This document shows, piece by piece, positions 37,327 through 45,918 of a stretch of DNA of 64,000 nt. The stretch comes from a virus, in IMG/VR virus record IMGVR_UViG_3300027396_000021, positions 1-64,000 of that record. The stretch is one strand, 5' to 3'. Positions within the stretch are counted from its first letter, which is position 1. The number at the start of each line of letters is the position of its first letter. The position numbers were made by a program, and so were the translations under genes. The notes beneath the pieces are model-generated. The model was given only the letters and a program-made list of their open reading frames with translations. It was not told the DNA's origin and did no database searches.

Positions 37327-38162
37327 ATTTTGGATATTTGTTAATTGTTGCCGAAAACAAAACTGTAGATTATTTACAGTTGGCATATGCATTGGCACTT
37401 AGTATAAAAAACACACAAAAAGAAGGCTATGATAAAGTTGCCATAGTCATTGACGACAAATCTAAATTAGACAAATTAAAAAGCTCTTGGGTATTTGATC
37501 ACGTTATCGAATGGAGTCAAGAAACATTCTGGGATGGTAGAAGTTGGATGGATAAACTAACTCCATTTGACCATACGGTGTGTCTTGACGTCGATATGTT
37601 ATTTTTTAGAGATTACAGCCACTGGATTGATTATTTTGTTGAAAATTCTGAATTATATGTAGCTAATGACACGTATACATATCGTGGAGATTTAGTAACT
37701 AACGATTTTTATAGAAAAACTTTCACAAAAAATGATCTTCCAAATCTTTATTCTATGTGGACATTCTTTAAAAAAGATTCTAATTTAGCAGACGACTTTT
37801 TTAAGTTAGGTCGATATATAATTAAAAATCCAACTGAGTATTCTAATTTGTTTTTAACACAATATAAACCAAAGGTGTTAGGAACTGATGAAGCATTTGC
37901 CTTGTCTGCAAAAATTTTAGATATTGAGGCAGAAATAGCCTATAAATTAGAATTTCCTAAAATTGTACATATGAAGCCAATGATACAAAATTGGCCTTGG
38001 CCGTCTGACAAGTGGAGCAATCATATTGGATTTTATTTGAATAAAAAAGGAAATTTAAAATTAGGAAATTTTCAACAACATAATATTGTTCATTATGTTG
38101 AAAAAGATAAAATTACAGAAGAAATAGTTAGCATTTTAGAGGAAATAGTATGGAAGAAATAG
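37323..38162 (+). CDS. Glycosyltransferase-like protein (GT-A fold, DxD motif)
   Basis: The 279-residue protein opens FGYLLIVAENKTVDYLQLAY and carries D89-V-D91 in HTVCLDVDMLFFRD, the expected DxD position of a GT-A (GT8-like) transferase. Further on, VLGTDEAFALSAKI resembles the acceptor-side acidic motif of this fold, and HMKPMIQNWPWPSDKW follows near the C-terminus. It overlaps the previous gene by four bases and the next by 13. Specificity cannot be predicted. Confidence 0.62.
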   Translation: MNFGYLLIVAENKTVDYLQLAYALALSIKNTQKEGYDKVAIVIDDKSKLDKLKSSWVFDHVIEWSQETFWDGRSWMDKLTPFDHTVCLDVDMLFFRDYSHWIDYFVENSELYVANDTYTYRGDLVTNDFYRKTFTKNDLPNLYSMWTFFKKDSNLADDFFKLGRYIIKNPTEYSNLFLTQYKPKVLGTDEAFALSAKILDIEAEIAYKLEFPKIVHMKPMIQNWPWPSDKWSNHIGFYLNKKGNLKLGNFQQHNIVHYVEKDKITEEIVSILEEIVWKK

Positions 38163-38773
38163 TAATTGATGATTTTGATGTATGGTTAGCTAATTTTAAA
38201 ATTGCTGAAGTTAATTACGTTGCAGTCTTCGATCCTTTTTCCGGAAAAGTAATTTCCGTAGGGCCTGACACAGCATTTAAAGATGAAAAACATAAAGTAA
38301 ACATTGACACCTTAATTGCTGAATCTATTATTGATGGAAAATTGGGTATTGAAAAGTGTTTGGTTGATATTAACTCTAATGAATTTGAAATTTCTGAAAT
38401 TCGTACATTAACAAAGTTAGACGATATTTTACATAGAGTTGTTTCTTTAAAATATTCCGAAATAGAAAAACCAGATGTGTACATAACACACATAGCTGAT
38501 AGCGGTGTTTTAATTATAGAGTTATCTGAAGAATTTGGCGGAACAAAAAAGGTAAACCAAGAAGTTAAAAAACGAAATTTTGTTTGGGACGGAGATACTG
38601 AGATGAAATTTTACATCACCGAATATAACGATCCTAACTTGATTTTTGATACAATTTCTGTTAAAATTAATGAACTTATCGGAGATTCCAAGGTTATTAA
38701 CGATATAGATTATAGTACGTTTAGCGTTTATACAAGACGTCTGTTTAAAAATTATGTGATTGAATACAAATGA
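38150..38773 (+). CDS. Protein of unknown function in the glycosyltransferase cluster
   Basis: The 207-residue acidic protein has no motif I can name. It looks like two small alpha/beta parts: residues 1-125 (VNYVAVFDPFSGKVISVGPD) and 130-207 (FVWDGDTEMKFYITEYNDPN). GAGG stands seven bases before the ATG, inside the end of the preceding gene. Overlap on both sides (13 and four bases) shows it belongs to the cluster, perhaps as a non-catalytic partner or a structural protein. Confidence 0.5.
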   Translation: MEEIVIDDFDVWLANFKIAEVNYVAVFDPFSGKVISVGPDTAFKDEKHKVNIDTLIAESIIDGKLGIEKCLVDINSNEFEISEIRTLTKLDDILHRVVSLKYSEIEKPDVYITHIADSGVLIIELSEEFGGTKKVNQEVKKRNFVWDGDTEMKFYITEYNDPNLIFDTISVKINELIGDSKVINDIDYSTFSVYTRRLFKNYVIEYK

Positions 38774-39669
38774 AAACTATAGAATTTGATGTTATCTTTT
38801 TAAGTTACGACGAACCCAATGCAGATTTACACTACGCTGATCTTTGTACCAAAGTGCCTTGGGCAAAACGTGTACACGGTGTTAAAGGCAGTGATCACGC
38901 ACACAAAGCAGCAGCAGAACAAAGCGAAACTGATTGGTTTATTACTGTTGATGCAGATAATATTGTAGATCCTAGATTCTTTAATATTGATTTAGATATG
39001 AGCGATCCAAAGATACAGGTCTATGGATGGTGCGGCCGCAACGTTATCAATGGCCTGCGTTACGGTAATGGTGGATTAAAAATCTGGAAAAAAGATTTTG
39101 TTCTTAATATGAAGACACACGAGAACTCGGATAGTGATAGAGGACAAGTAGATTTTTGTTGGGAAGATGGTTATCGAAATTTTCCTTTAAGTTTTAGTGA
39201 TAGCATTATAACTGGAAGTCCGTTCCAGGCCTGGAGAGCAGGATTTCGTGAAGGCGTAAAAATGACTCTCCTTGACGGTGTCAAAGTACCTCCTATGGAA
39301 ATTAAACAACACATATGGTGGCACAATATTCATAGATTACGTATGTGGTCAACAGTTGGAGCTCACGAAGAACACGGTACTTATGCAGTATTAGGTGCTC
39401 GTATGGGAACCTGGATGACTAATTGTACAGATTGGAATTATGTTGACGTTAGAGATTTTGAAATCCTAAGAGAAATATATGAAACAAAAGTTAATCATAC
39501 CTTTGTAGAAGAAGATGCACAAGATTACGGAACTAAAATTAAACACGAATTAGGATTAGACTGGCCGTGGTTAGATGCACGTCAAAGCAAATATACATTA
39601 GATTTATACAATGAAACAATGAATCTAAACGATACATATTTTAAGATGCCGGTACCTGCAAATGTATGA
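38770..39669 (+). CDS. Glycosyltransferase-like protein (GT-A fold)
   Basis: The 299-residue protein begins FDVIFLSYDEPNADLHYADL followed by KRVHGVKGSDHAHKAAAEQ and WFITVDADNIVD, where D61-A-D63 is a clear DxD motif. A conserved NGLRYGNGGLKIWKKDFVLN follows, then several His/Trp-rich segments (MEIKQHIWWHNIHRLRMWST). The same arrangement forms the C-terminal domain of the next gene, so the two share ancestry. The sugar and acceptor are unknown. It overlaps the neighbouring genes by four and eight bases. Confidence 0.65.
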   Translation: MKTIEFDVIFLSYDEPNADLHYADLCTKVPWAKRVHGVKGSDHAHKAAAEQSETDWFITVDADNIVDPRFFNIDLDMSDPKIQVYGWCGRNVINGLRYGNGGLKIWKKDFVLNMKTHENSDSDRGQVDFCWEDGYRNFPLSFSDSIITGSPFQAWRAGFREGVKMTLLDGVKVPPMEIKQHIWWHNIHRLRMWSTVGAHEEHGTYAVLGARMGTWMTNCTDWNYVDVRDFEILREIYETKVNHTFVEEDAQDYGTKIKHELGLDWPWLDARQSKYTLDLYNETMNLNDTYFKMPVPANV

Positions 39670-41944
39670 TATTTTTTATGTTTCTAAAACTGAAGGAAAT
39701 GACGATACTTGGCTAAAAATAAAATCTAAGTATCCGTTATCTCAACGTTTGACAAACATAACAACATATGATCAGATTAAATCTAAATCTTTTACAAAAA
39801 TGTTCTGGGTTATCTGGGACGATATAGATTTAGTAGATACGTTTAATTTAACAGAGTACAAAGCCACTAAGTGGGACGATATGTATGTTCACGTTTTTAA
39901 AAACAGTGAACACTATGATGGTATATGTTTGTTTCCTAAATCAACTACAATTTCTCAAAGAGAATTTGATAATAGATTTTTTACAGACAAAAAAGAAATA
40001 GATATAGTTGCCAGTGTTCCGTTAGGATACGATAAATTTAATATTAATAATTACGATGATTATTTAAATGCTATTGAACATTCTAATACAGATATGTTTT
40101 GGGCAATTTGGCCTGACGTAAATGTCAAAAAAGATTTTAAATTTAATTATAAAGTTCCTAAGCATAATTCTAATATTGTCCATATTTTTAAAAATGGAGA
40201 ATTTTTTGACGGCATTTGCTTATTTCCAAAAAATGTAAAAGTTTCTAAGAGAGAATTTTATCATAGATTTTTTGCAGATAAAAAAGAAATAGATATTGTT
40301 GCAAGTACACCGAAAAAATATAGTGTATATTCTCCTAATACATTTGAAGAATATCAACAAATTAAAGATGATATGTTTTGGGTCGTATGGCCCGAGACTA
40401 AAATTATAAATGAATCGGTACTTGATTTATACTTTAGTCATCATAATACATATGATCGTAGAGAAAATCATATTTTTAAAAATTTATGTAATGATGTTGA
40501 GTCTTATATAAGCGGCATGGTTCTTTGCAGTAAGTATAAACAGATGTCCCCAACAGAGTTTGAAAGTCAATATGCCACTGATAAAAAAGAATATAATATT
40601 GTAGCAAGCAAATTTCAATATCCAGTATACAATATATCAACATACGATCAATATTTAGAAATTGTTAAAAACGAAAAACAAAAAATGTTTTGGTGCATAT
40701 GGCCTAACATTGAAATTTTAGATAATACTATTTTTGATTTATATTTTGATCCTAACGACGGCAAATATGATCACGATAGAGAAGAAAATCATATGTTTAA
40801 AAATTTATGCAATGATAAAGAATCCTATTTAAATGGTCTTGTTCTATGTTCAACATCTAAAATTATTTCTCAAAGAGAATTTAATAGACGATATTTAATT
40901 GATAAAAAAGAACACAATCGTGTTGTTAGCCGATATAGATATAATAGATATACGTTAACTACCTATGATGAATATCAACAAATTATAGAAAAAGAAACTC
41001 AACCTTTGTTTTGGGGAATATGGCCAGAAATTGATATAACTGACGAAACAGTTTTTGATTTATATTTTGATCCTAACGACGGCAAGTCCGATCACGATAG
41101 AAAAGAAAATCATATGTTCAAACATATGTTTAACGGTACAGAAATTTATATTAACGGGTTAGCATTATTTTCAAAGACAAAGGTTATAGGTCATCGAGAA
41201 TTTAAACATCGATTTTTAATAGAAAGAAAAGAACACGATCGTTTAGTTTCTAAGCATCGATTATATGACGTTGTTTTTATCAGTTACAACGAACCTAATG
41301 CAGATGAAAATTATAATAGATTGCTGGTCAAGTGTCCTCGAGCAAAAAGAGTCCACGGTGTTAAAGGAATACATCAAGCGCATATTAAGGCAGCTGAAAT
41401 GTGTAACACTGATATGATATGGATAGTTGATGGCGATGCAATCATTGAAGATAATTTTAATTTTGATCTAACTATGTCTAGTTATGACATAGATTGTGTT
41501 CACGTGTGGCGTAGTAGAAACCCAATAAACGATTTAGAATATGGTAACGGTGGTGTAAAATTATTACCAAGACTATTAACATTATCAATGGATGTAACAA
41601 CTCCGGATATGACAACTTCTATATCTAAAAAATTTAAAGCTATGGATGATGTATCGAACATTAATTCGTTTAATACAGATGAGTTTGCAACCTGGAGATC
41701 AGCATTTAGAGAATGTTGTAAATTATCAAGTCGTGTAATTGAACGTCAATATGAAGATGAAACACAACAAAGATTAGATGCTTGGTGTTCATTAGGAATT
41801 GATAAACAATATGGCAAGTATGCAATTGCAGGTGCTATTGCAGGACGTAAGTACGGAGAAGAAAATAAAAACAATCCCGATGCATTAAGAAAAATTAATG
41901 ACTTTGAATGGTTAAAGGAACAGTTTAGTGGAATACAACCGTAA
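39662..41944 (+). CDS. Five degenerate GT-like repeats fused to a glycosyltransferase-like domain
   Basis: The 760-residue protein consists of five tandem repeats of about 95-108 residues (starting near 34, 128, 225, 324 and 432) and a C-terminal domain (about 535-760) homologous to the preceding gene product. The C-terminal domain has FISYNEPNADENYNRLL, KRVHGVKG and IVDGDAII with D590-G-D592. Each repeat contains MFWxIWPxxxI, then HxFKN, GxxLCSKxxxISxREF and DKKExxxVAS. The MFWxIWP segment lines up with MIWIVDGDAII of the GT domain, so the repeats look like GT half-domains that lost DxD. They may bind glycans or serve as spacer and scaffold; this is inference. Confidence 0.68.
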   Translation: MYDIFYVSKTEGNDDTWLKIKSKYPLSQRLTNITTYDQIKSKSFTKMFWVIWDDIDLVDTFNLTEYKATKWDDMYVHVFKNSEHYDGICLFPKSTTISQREFDNRFFTDKKEIDIVASVPLGYDKFNINNYDDYLNAIEHSNTDMFWAIWPDVNVKKDFKFNYKVPKHNSNIVHIFKNGEFFDGICLFPKNVKVSKREFYHRFFADKKEIDIVASTPKKYSVYSPNTFEEYQQIKDDMFWVVWPETKIINESVLDLYFSHHNTYDRRENHIFKNLCNDVESYISGMVLCSKYKQMSPTEFESQYATDKKEYNIVASKFQYPVYNISTYDQYLEIVKNEKQKMFWCIWPNIEILDNTIFDLYFDPNDGKYDHDREENHMFKNLCNDKESYLNGLVLCSTSKIISQREFNRRYLIDKKEHNRVVSRYRYNRYTLTTYDEYQQIIEKETQPLFWGIWPEIDITDETVFDLYFDPNDGKSDHDRKENHMFKHMFNGTEIYINGLALFSKTKVIGHREFKHRFLIERKEHDRLVSKHRLYDVVFISYNEPNADENYNRLLVKCPRAKRVHGVKGIHQAHIKAAEMCNTDMIWIVDGDAIIEDNFNFDLTMSSYDIDCVHVWRSRNPINDLEYGNGGVKLLPRLLTLSMDVTTPDMTTSISKKFKAMDDVSNINSFNTDEFATWRSAFRECCKLSSRVIERQYEDETQQRLDAWCSLGIDKQYGKYAIAGAIAGRKYGEENKNNPDALRKINDFEWLKEQFSGIQP
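39761..41263 (+). repeat. Five tandem coding repeats of about 0.3 kb
   Basis: Within the 760-residue protein, units start near 39761, 40043, 40334, 40632 and 40955. Each encodes the order aromatic FWxIWP, HxFKN, GLxLCSK, ISxREF and DKKExxxVAS. Repeats 4 and 5 are the most alike (both contain FDLYFDPNDGK) and repeats 1 and 2 share GICLFPK, which suggests stepwise duplication. Confidence 0.75.
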
Positions 41945-43361
41945 TATAAAAGGCAACGAGTTGAAAGAAATAAATGGCAAGTATGAATCTAGATACTTTG
42001 CCGACGCTGACTACGTTCAAAAAAAACTTAATGAAGTAAGTCCTAGTTTTTGTTTGGCTAAATGGTATAATGTTAGTATACATATTCCTACAGGTAAGAC
42101 ACACAGTTGTTACCATCCTAGAGCACATCAAGTTCCATTAGAAGAAATACGTATTGATGTTAGTGCATTGCATAATACAAAGTATAAAAAAGAACAACGA
42201 AAGTTAATGTTAGAGGGAACTCGTCCTAACGAATGCGAATTTTGTTGGCAAATTGAAGATAGTGGAACACAGTTAAGTGATCGTGCTTACCGTAGCAAGG
42301 ATGTGTGGGAAGATGGTTTAATTGATGAAGCACAGTTAATAGGCTACTTGGGTAATTCTAATCCAAGATATGTCGAAGTTAATTTTAACCAAGCCTGTAA
42401 TTTTAAATGTAGTTATTGCAGTCCTCATCTATCTACTGCCTGGCATAAAGACGTTCAAGCAAATGGAGCATTTATTTTAAAGGATAGATGGCACAATGAT
42501 ATCAATTGGATGAAAAGTCTTAATATTGATAATGGTCCTGATAATCCCTATTTGTTAGCATTCTGGGAATGGTTGCCTCAAATATACCCAACACTACATA
42601 CTTTCCGTATGACTGGCGGCGAGCCGCTAATGGACAAGAACACATTTCGTATGTTTGATTACGTTAAAGAACATCCTAAAAAAGATTTACATTTAAGTAT
42701 AACTAGTAATTGTTGTCCACCTGGCGATCAGTGGAAAAAGTTTATGACAAGTCTTAAAGAAATTACTGATGCAAACGCCATTGATCATTTTATGTTATAT
42801 TGTTCTTTAGATTCTTGGGGAGAACAAGCAGAATATATTCGCAACGGGATGGATTTTAATTTACTGTATAACAACGTATGTGATTATTTGCAAAATAGTG
42901 AAAAACATAGTTTAACATTTATTATTACTTTTAATGTGTTAAGTTATACAGGATTTTATAACTACATTGAAAATATTCTTAAATTGAGAAAACAATTTAA
43001 TAAAGGTCGTCAATTAATTTGGTTTGATGTTCCTCAATTAATGGATCCTGATTTTTTAAATCCTAAATTAATGCCTGAACTAGTTTCTGAATTAGAGCGA
43101 ACAATTGACTTTATGAAATACAATCCGGAAACACGTTGGAATGAATTTAAAGGATTTAGTGATTTTGAAATCAGTAAAGTTCAACGATTAGTTGATTGGA
43201 TTAAATCGAATACAGGATTTAATACAGAGACAGCTAAAGAAAATTTTTATTTATTTTTTAGCCAGCACGACGAGCGAAGAGGTACAAATTTTTTAAATAC
43301 ATTTCCAGAACTAACTAATTTTTGGAAACAATGCGAGGCAATATGCAAGAAAGTAGAGTGA
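41928..43361 (+). CDS. Radical SAM protein with N-terminal twitch-like cysteine region (1 of 4)
   Basis: The 477-residue protein has the radical SAM cluster motif C157-x3-C161-x2-C164 (ACNFKCSYCSPH) and a downstream TGGEPL SAM-binding motif. Upstream are cysteines C42, C61 (HSCYHPRAH), C103 and C106 (ECEFCW), like the N-terminal twitch region of a phage-linked radical SAM group, which may hold an auxiliary Fe-S cluster. The substrate is unknown; SPASM/twitch enzymes often modify peptides or cofactors. The start is GTG, with AAGGA eight bases upstream inside the previous gene; a TTG near 41960 with AAAGG is an alternative. Confidence 0.82.
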   Translation: MEYNRNIKGNELKEINGKYESRYFADADYVQKKLNEVSPSFCLAKWYNVSIHIPTGKTHSCYHPRAHQVPLEEIRIDVSALHNTKYKKEQRKLMLEGTRPNECEFCWQIEDSGTQLSDRAYRSKDVWEDGLIDEAQLIGYLGNSNPRYVEVNFNQACNFKCSYCSPHLSTAWHKDVQANGAFILKDRWHNDINWMKSLNIDNGPDNPYLLAFWEWLPQIYPTLHTFRMTGGEPLMDKNTFRMFDYVKEHPKKDLHLSITSNCCPPGDQWKKFMTSLKEITDANAIDHFMLYCSLDSWGEQAEYIRNGMDFNLLYNNVCDYLQNSEKHSLTFIITFNVLSYTGFYNYIENILKLRKQFNKGRQLIWFDVPQLMDPDFLNPKLMPELVSELERTIDFMKYNPETRWNEFKGFSDFEISKVQRLVDWIKSNTGFNTETAKENFYLFFSQHDERRGTNFLNTFPELTNFWKQCEAICKKVE

Positions 43362-44704
43362 CATTTATTAAAAATGTTCGAGATAGATTAAACAAAGTAG
43401 GTGAAGGGTTTTGTGCAATGAAATGGTTGCACCAAACTTTATATCTGCACACAGGCGATAACCATAGTTGTTATCATCCACGTCCACACCATATACCATT
43501 AGATGAAATAGCAATTGATCCTAGTGCATTACATAATACAAAATGGAAAATGCAACAAAGAAAAACAATGTTAGAAGGTGGAAGACCGGAAGAATGTTAC
43601 TATTGTTGGAACATAGAGGATCTACCAGGCGAACATATTAGTGATCGAATGATACATAGCTCTAGTGATTTTTCAGAACCATTGATAGAATCGTTAGCAG
43701 AATTGCCGTGGGATGCTCCTATCAATCCGCGGTATCTAGAGGTCAGCTTTGGTAACGGTTGTAACTATCGTTGCGGATATTGCTGTCCACAAGCTAGTAC
43801 AATGTGGATGGAAGAAATTAAAAAACACGGCAATTACGACCTAACATATAATCAATACGGAATTGAATTTTTAGAACACGGAACATACTATGGACCTAAA
43901 GATGAAAATCCCTACATTGAAGCATTTTGGAAATGGTGGCCTAGTTTACGTAAAGACCTTCATACACTTCGTATTACTGGCGGAGAACCGTTAATGAATC
44001 CAGGAGCAATGAAATTTTTTGATTTGCTAGAAGATGAACCAGCCCCCCATTTAGAAATTACTCTAAACAGTAATTTAGGAGTTACCTTTGATAGAGTTGA
44101 TAGATTAATTACTCGAGTTACTAGTTTAGTTAAACAAAAGAAAATTCGTAAATTTAGTTTTTTTACTAGTATTGATAGTTGGGGCGAACAAGCAGAATAT
44201 ATGCGCACAGGGTTAAAATGCGACCACTGGGAACGCAATATGATTGAAGTTATTAAAGCTGGTGCAACTGTTAATTTAATGTGTACCTATAATGTTTTAT
44301 GTGTGACTAATTTTCAAAAGTTATTACATAAGGTAATTGAATGGCGTGAAAAGTTTGGATTTGAATCAGTATCCTTTGATACACCGTACCTAAAAGAACC
44401 TCCTCACTGGATGATTAACATACTTCCAACAGAGTTTATTAAATATCAAGAAGAAACATTACAATTTATTTTAGATAATAAACAATGGTTCACAGATGTT
44501 GAGTATGAAAAAATGTTAAGGGTAACTGATTATATGAAAGAGAACCCAGTTAGTCCTGAAAAAATAAAACAAGGTCAGAGAGATTTTTATTCATTTTTTA
44601 CAGAAAACGATAAAAGATTAGGAACAAGTTTATTAAAAACATTTCCTGAATATACAGAATTCTACAATTACTGTAAAACAATTTATGACAACTATGATAA
44701 CTGA
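43343..44704 (+). CDS. Radical SAM protein with N-terminal twitch-like cysteine region (2 of 4)
   Basis: The 453-residue protein is a paralogue of the one before it: GFCAMKW, HSCYHPRPHHIPLDE, ECYYCWNIED, then the cluster motif C140-x3-C144-x2-C147 (GCNYRCGYCCP) and RITGGEPLMN. The shared SIDSWGEQAEYMR segment follows, then a C-terminal DFYSFFTENDKRLGTSLLKT that repeats FYLFFSQHDERRGTNFLNT of the first copy. ATGs at 43331 and 43343 are possible; GAGG at 43335-43338 favours 43343. It overlaps the previous gene by 19 bases. Confidence 0.82.
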   Translation: MQESRVTFIKNVRDRLNKVGEGFCAMKWLHQTLYLHTGDNHSCYHPRPHHIPLDEIAIDPSALHNTKWKMQQRKTMLEGGRPEECYYCWNIEDLPGEHISDRMIHSSSDFSEPLIESLAELPWDAPINPRYLEVSFGNGCNYRCGYCCPQASTMWMEEIKKHGNYDLTYNQYGIEFLEHGTYYGPKDENPYIEAFWKWWPSLRKDLHTLRITGGEPLMNPGAMKFFDLLEDEPAPHLEITLNSNLGVTFDRVDRLITRVTSLVKQKKIRKFSFFTSIDSWGEQAEYMRTGLKCDHWERNMIEVIKAGATVNLMCTYNVLCVTNFQKLLHKVIEWREKFGFESVSFDTPYLKEPPHWMINILPTEFIKYQEETLQFILDNKQWFTDVEYEKMLRVTDYMKENPVSPEKIKQGQRDFYSFFTENDKRLGTSLLKTFPEYTEFYNYCKTIYDNYDN

Positions 44705-45917
44705 AAAAAATAAAAACTCTTGGTGTGTAAATGCGTTTCACGCAATGAGTGCCAACAATGATGGCAGTACAAAAATGTGCTGTATGATTGTAGATTCTTA
44801 TCAAAATTTAATGTTTTTTCCTAATAAATTAATGATTGGTAAAACATCTATCCAAGAAAATTTTAACAATAAAATAGCTGAAAAAATTAGAAATAATCTA
44901 GATAAAGGCGTTCGCGATCCGGCTTGTAAATTTTGTTGGGAAGAAGAAGATGGCGGCAGAAAAAGCAAACGTCAACGAGATAATGATCGATACTTTCACG
45001 AAATAGAATGGCGCGATCGAACTCCCTATACTGGCCTGGCAAAATTTGAATTAAATCTAGGAAACACCTGTAACATTAAATGCAGAACGTGCCATCCTTC
45101 TATTAGTTCTTTATGGATGAAAGAAGCCTATGACTTAGATCATAGTAGCAAAATGTCTTATAAGGAATATAGCGAAGGGATGAAGAAATATCATCAACAA
45201 TACGATGAAGACAGTCCATTTTGGGATGACCTTGCTAATAATTTAGAAACAATAAAACAGTTTGATTTTTATGGCGGCGAACCGTTCCTGAGCAAGAAGA
45301 TGTGGGAAATATTACGTATTTGTGTCGACAAGGGTTATGCAAAAGATATAGAGTTGCATTATAATACAAATGGAACCACCTGGCCAAAAGAAACAGAATT
45401 ATGGCAGCATTTTAAATATATTAATCTAAGTTTTAGTATTGACGGAATTGGAGAACAATTCGAATATATGAGATTTCCAGCCAATTGGAATGAAGTTTGT
45501 ATTAATATGCAACAGGCAAGATCTTATAAAGATACATACAAAAATATGTCCATTAGTTGGTGTATTACCTTAAGTTCTATTAACATATTTTACCTTCCTA
45601 ACATTTTAAATGAATATTATAAATCTTACCCTGACCTAGGAGTTTATCTAAATTTAGTACACGGCCCAGAACATTTTAATATTGGTAAAATGCCAGACAA
45701 TGTTAAAGAAGAAGTAATATCTAGATTAGAAAAAATTCCAAAAGAATACGTAAGTGCGTGGTATCAAATTCCTGGAATCATTGGATTTATTAAAAACGGT
45801 AAATTTAAAGATGCTGTTTGGCAAACATTTATTTCAACAATAAAAAAACATGACCAGTACAGAAATCAAGAATTTTCAAAGGTATTTCCTGAGTATTCGA
45901 AAATAATAGGTATGTAA
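44685..45917 (+). CDS. Radical SAM protein with N-terminal twitch-like cysteine region (3 of 4)
   Basis: The 410-residue protein keeps the same plan in shorter form: WCVNAFHAM, KMCCM, ACKFCWEEED, then C129-x3-C133-x2-C136 (TCNIKCRTCHP), FYGGEPFLS and SIDGIGEQFEYMR. It is more distant from the first two copies than they are from each other. The start overlaps the previous gene by 20 bases; an ATG nine bases further in is possible, and neither has a strong ribosome-binding site, suggesting translational coupling. Function beyond radical SAM chemistry is unknown. Confidence 0.82.
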   Translation: MTTMITEKNKNSWCVNAFHAMSANNDGSTKMCCMIVDSYQNLMFFPNKLMIGKTSIQENFNNKIAEKIRNNLDKGVRDPACKFCWEEEDGGRKSKRQRDNDRYFHEIEWRDRTPYTGLAKFELNLGNTCNIKCRTCHPSISSLWMKEAYDLDHSSKMSYKEYSEGMKKYHQQYDEDSPFWDDLANNLETIKQFDFYGGEPFLSKKMWEILRICVDKGYAKDIELHYNTNGTTWPKETELWQHFKYINLSFSIDGIGEQFEYMRFPANWNEVCINMQQARSYKDTYKNMSISWCITLSSINIFYLPNILNEYYKSYPDLGVYLNLVHGPEHFNIGKMPDNVKEEVISRLEKIPKEYVSAWYQIPGIIGFIKNGKFKDAVWQTFISTIKKHDQYRNQEFSKVFPEYSKIIGM

Positions 45918-45918
45918 T

